Assembly (NCBI GenBank): GCA_027488155.1 | Contig: JAIYCE010000043.1 | Coordinates: 1 to 39,556, forward strand | Direction of reading: 5' to 3' | Length of the DNA: 39,556 nt | From: Hyphomicrobiales bacterium | Lineage (GTDB): Bacteria; Pseudomonadota; Alphaproteobacteria; Rhizobiales; Beijerinckiaceae | Shown here: positions 37,692 through 39,556 of the stretch, piece by piece | Position numbering within the stretch: position 1 is the stretch's first letter | How the letters are laid out: every line of letters begins with the position of its first letter | Notes under the pieces: generated by a model | Databases searched by the model: none | Told to the model about the DNA's origin: nothing | The model's input: the letters and a program-made list of their open reading frames with translations, nothing else | Program-made: the position numbers and the translations under genes

Positions 37692-38321
37692 ATGCTGGAC
37701 GATTTTATCATTTCCGCTCTTGTCACGCTGATCGTGACCGTGGACCCGCCGGGGCTCGCGCCGCTCTTTCTGAGCCTCACGCCGGGTATGACGCCGGCTA
37801 TGCGGCGGCAGGTTGCCATCAGGGCGGTTTTGATCGCTTTCGTTATCATGACAGCGACCGCATTAGGCGGCGCGCCGCTCATCAACGCGCTCGGTATTTC
37901 GCTTCCGGCCTTCCGCATCGCCGGCGGGCTTTTGCTATTCACCATCGCCTATCAGATGGTGTTCGGCGGAGGTCAGGAAAGCAAAGCCGAGACGGCGGAG
38001 AAAGCGATCACCGAGGATCACATCCGCAACATCGCGGCCTTTCCGCTGGGCATTCCGTTGATGGCTGGTCCCGGCGCAATCACGGCCATCCTGCTGCTTG
38101 CAGGCCGCGCGCAAGGCGACACCGTTCGGCTTGGCGTGCTAATCGGCGTGATCGCCTTGGTGGTTCTGACGTGTCTTTTCAGTTTTCTGCTGGCTTCGCG
38201 TATAGCCCGCCTTCTTGGTGTCACTGGCAATGTGGTTCTGACGCGCCTACTTGGCGTCATTCTCGCCGCCATGGCGGTTCAATTCGTCATCGATGGCGTG
38301 AAAGCCGTGATGGCGGGTTAA
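37692..38321 (+). CDS. MarC-family integral membrane protein
   Basis: The 209-residue product has six predicted transmembrane helices and the family motif VTVDPPGLAPLFLSLTPGM near the N-terminus, repeated in mirrored form by AAFPLGIPLMAGPGAITAIL at about 115-135. MarC was once linked to antibiotic resistance, but this is not supported; its function is unknown. The ATG at 37692 (MLDDFIISAL) is chosen because it gives the usual 205-215 residues; an upstream ATG at 37614 in frame adds a charged leader without a ribosome site. It is divergent from gyrA and converges with the M20 peptidase gene. Confidence 0.9.
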   Translation: MLDDFIISALVTLIVTVDPPGLAPLFLSLTPGMTPAMRRQVAIRAVLIAFVIMTATALGGAPLINALGISLPAFRIAGGLLLFTIAYQMVFGGGQESKAETAEKAITEDHIRNIAAFPLGIPLMAGPGAITAILLLAGRAQGDTVRLGVLIGVIALVVLTCLFSFLLASRIARLLGVTGNVVLTRLLGVILAAMAVQFVIDGVKAVMAG

Positions 38322-38332
38322 AGGCCCGCCAT
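38310..38332. terminator. Hairpin between convergent marC and M20 peptidase genes
   Basis: ATGGCGGG (38310-38317) pairs with CCCGCCAT (38325-38332) around a 7-base loop that contains the marC stop codon. No T-run follows in either direction, so termination would be weak or Rho-assisted. Confidence 0.4.
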
Positions 38333-38346
38333 CCTGCTATCGCCAA

Positions 38347-39477
38347 TCAGCGGAAGTCACGCAACAGAGCATCCATCAACCTTGCCCGCTCGCCAAGCGA
38401 AGACACGAGCGCATGTTCGTGCAGCGTATGCGCGCCGTCCCCATCGATGCCAAGCCCATCAAGCGTTGGAATGCCATAGACCGCTGTGAAATTGCCGTCC
38501 GATCCACCACCCGTTTGCGGCACGTCGATAAGATCGATGCCGAGCCCCTGAGCGATATGCCGCGCACGCTCGAACAAAGCGGCCACTTCCGGCGTCTTCT
38601 CGAAGGGCGGGCGGTTCATGTCACCGGTCACCTTCACCTTAATGTCCGGATCCGACGCAATAAGGCCCATAATTTTTTGGGTCATTTCCTCGCCATCGGC
38701 CACGGTGCGTACCCGCAAATCCACGCAAAATGAGGCATGTTGTGGAATAGTGTTGGCCGCAGTCCCACCCTTAACCATGCCGACCGTTGTCGTGATGCCA
38801 CGCGCATAATCGGTCATGGCTTGAATCGCGACGATCTGCTTGGCCGCTTCGCCAATCGCATTGCGCCCCTTCTCGTGGCTCGTGCCAGAATGGGCCGGAC
38901 GGCCTTCGACATGGACGTCGAAACGACCGACACCCTTTCGCGCGGTAACGATCTTGCCCCCATCGCGTGCAGGTTCGGTAACTAGTACGGCCTGTGCCTT
39001 TTTGCCTTCGGCTTCAATCGCCATGCGCGAAATCGGCGAACCGATTTCCTCATCCGGCGTGAACATGAAGACGAGCGGCACTTGCGCGACATTGGCAGCG
39101 AGCACCGTTTTGAAAGCTTCGAGCGCGAGGAAGGCCCCGCCCTTCATATCGTAGATACCGGGGCCATAAAGCCTGTCGCCCTCGCGACGGATCGGCAAAT
39201 CTTTTGCCAGCGTGCCTAGCGGATGCACCGTGTCGAGATGGCTGAGAATGACAACGGGCTTCTTGCCATTGTTGGGGCCTGCACGCAGCGTCAGCATGTC
39301 GCCAAGACCGTCGCGCCCCGCAATCCTTTCCACCGCAATACCGCTACCTGCGACCGAAGCTGCAACCAGATCCATCATACGATTCACACCTAGCATGTCG
39401 TAGGTGTGGCTTTCGATGGCAACCCATTCGCTCAAGGCTGCGGCCATCGCTTCGCTATCATACGCCAAATTCGTCAC
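38347..39477 (-). CDS. M20-family zinc carboxypeptidase (carboxypeptidase G2-like)
   Basis: M20 enzymes remove C-terminal residues from peptides or folate-type conjugates. The 376-residue product shows all the di-zinc residues: His80 and Asp82 in LSHLDTVHP, Asp110 in GPGIYDMKGG, catalytic Glu143 and ligand Glu144 in PDEEIGS, Glu168 in VTEPA, and a late His (about 350) in DGAHTLHEH. The dimerisation domain lies between residues about 175 and 285 (HVEGRPAHSGTSHEKGRN). Closest in style to Pseudomonas carboxypeptidase G2, but no signal peptide is visible, so it is probably cytosolic. The GTG start at 39477 overlaps the stop of an upstream frame by 4 bases; ATG at codon 11 is the alternative. Confidence 0.9.
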   Translation of the reverse strand: MTNLAYDSEAMAAALSEWVAIESHTYDMLGVNRMMDLVAASVAGSGIAVERIAGRDGLGDMLTLRAGPNNGKKPVVILSHLDTVHPLGTLAKDLPIRREGDRLYGPGIYDMKGGAFLALEAFKTVLAANVAQVPLVFMFTPDEEIGSPISRMAIEAEGKKAQAVLVTEPARDGGKIVTARKGVGRFDVHVEGRPAHSGTSHEKGRNAIGEAAKQIVAIQAMTDYARGITTTVGMVKGGTAANTIPQHASFCVDLRVRTVADGEEMTQKIMGLIASDPDIKVKVTGDMNRPPFEKTPEVAALFERARHIAQGLGIDLIDVPQTGGGSDGNFTAVYGIPTLDGLGIDGDGAHTLHEHALVSSLGERARLMDALLRDFR

Positions 39478-39556
39478 TCCCGTTCGAAATCAGCCAGTTG
39501 TCGGCAGCAGATGTCTTTCATCCGCCAGACAGAAACGACAAAGGCGGCCCTCGCGG
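39474..39556 (-). CDS. C-terminal end of an unidentified upstream gene, cut by window edge
   Basis: A minus-strand frame open at the right edge ends ...AFVVSVWRMKDICCRQLADFERE with TGA at 39476-39474, overlapping the GTG start of the M20 gene by 4 bases (GTGA). Such an overlap is typical of a coupled pair. Only 26 residues are visible, too few to name the family, and a chance open frame of this length cannot be excluded. Confidence 0.35.
   Translation of the reverse strand, partial: ARAAFVVSVWRMKDICCRQLADFERE

Overview
The window is ordinary chromosomal DNA of an alphaproteobacterium. Evidence for this is the tig-clpP-clpX-lon cluster, the glnB-glnA pair, the gyrA-coaD-ppi-queA-tgt cluster, proteins with family features typical of Hyphomicrobiales (IalB family, SdhE, alphaproteobacterial-type Mfd and GyrA), a high GC content and strong GC bias at third codon positions. 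Hyphomicrobiales, perhaps near Beijerinckiaceae, is my best guess from protein flavour, not from a database search. No insertion sequence, integrase, prophage, CRISPR array or replication origin was seen.

Region by region. Bases 1-6.4 kb (minus strand) hold the proteostasis cluster: trigger factor, ClpP, ClpX and the N-terminal four fifths of Lon, with tRNA-Leu(UAG) just upstream of tig. Lon has its own candidate RpoH (sigma-32) heat-shock promoter. Bases 6.4-7.8 kb carry an AT-rich islet with an RTX-type calcium-binding protein whose N-terminus is a run of hexapeptide repeats. Bases 8-9.3 kb encode a Tat-exported multicopper-oxidase-fold protein that has lost most copper ligands. It converges on nnr (NAD(P)HX repair). 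Bases 10.8-13 kb hold glnB-glnA (nitrogen sensing and assimilation), and 13-15 kb a PhoX phosphatase with a good Pho box. Next come a flavodoxin-like protein and a GDSL-esterase autotransporter split by one in-frame amber codon.

Bases 17.8-26.7 kb (mostly plus strand) hold parE, a cytochrome b561, a malyl-CoA-lyase-type enzyme resembling the Chloroflexus form, hspQ, an IalB-family protein (minus strand), and a three-gene chain: YejA-like peptide-binding protein, a degenerate adenylate-forming (ANL) homologue and a FrnE/DsbA-like protein. From 26.7 to 37.5 kb the minus strand is a long housekeeping run read as gyrA-coaD-ppiA-ppiB-[gap with a probable plus-strand small RNA]-queA-tgt-sdhE-mfd. 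The right edge has marC (plus) converging on an M20 carboxypeptidase (minus), and the tail of an unidentified gene overlapping the M20 start.

The window is mainly housekeeping. Best candidates for something undescribed: the structured small RNA between queA and ppiB; the RTX/hexapeptide protein with its palindromic upstream region; the MCO-fold protein without copper ligands; the ANL homologue without its ATP-binding loop, coupled to a peptide-binding protein; and a Tgt missing three of four zinc ligands.
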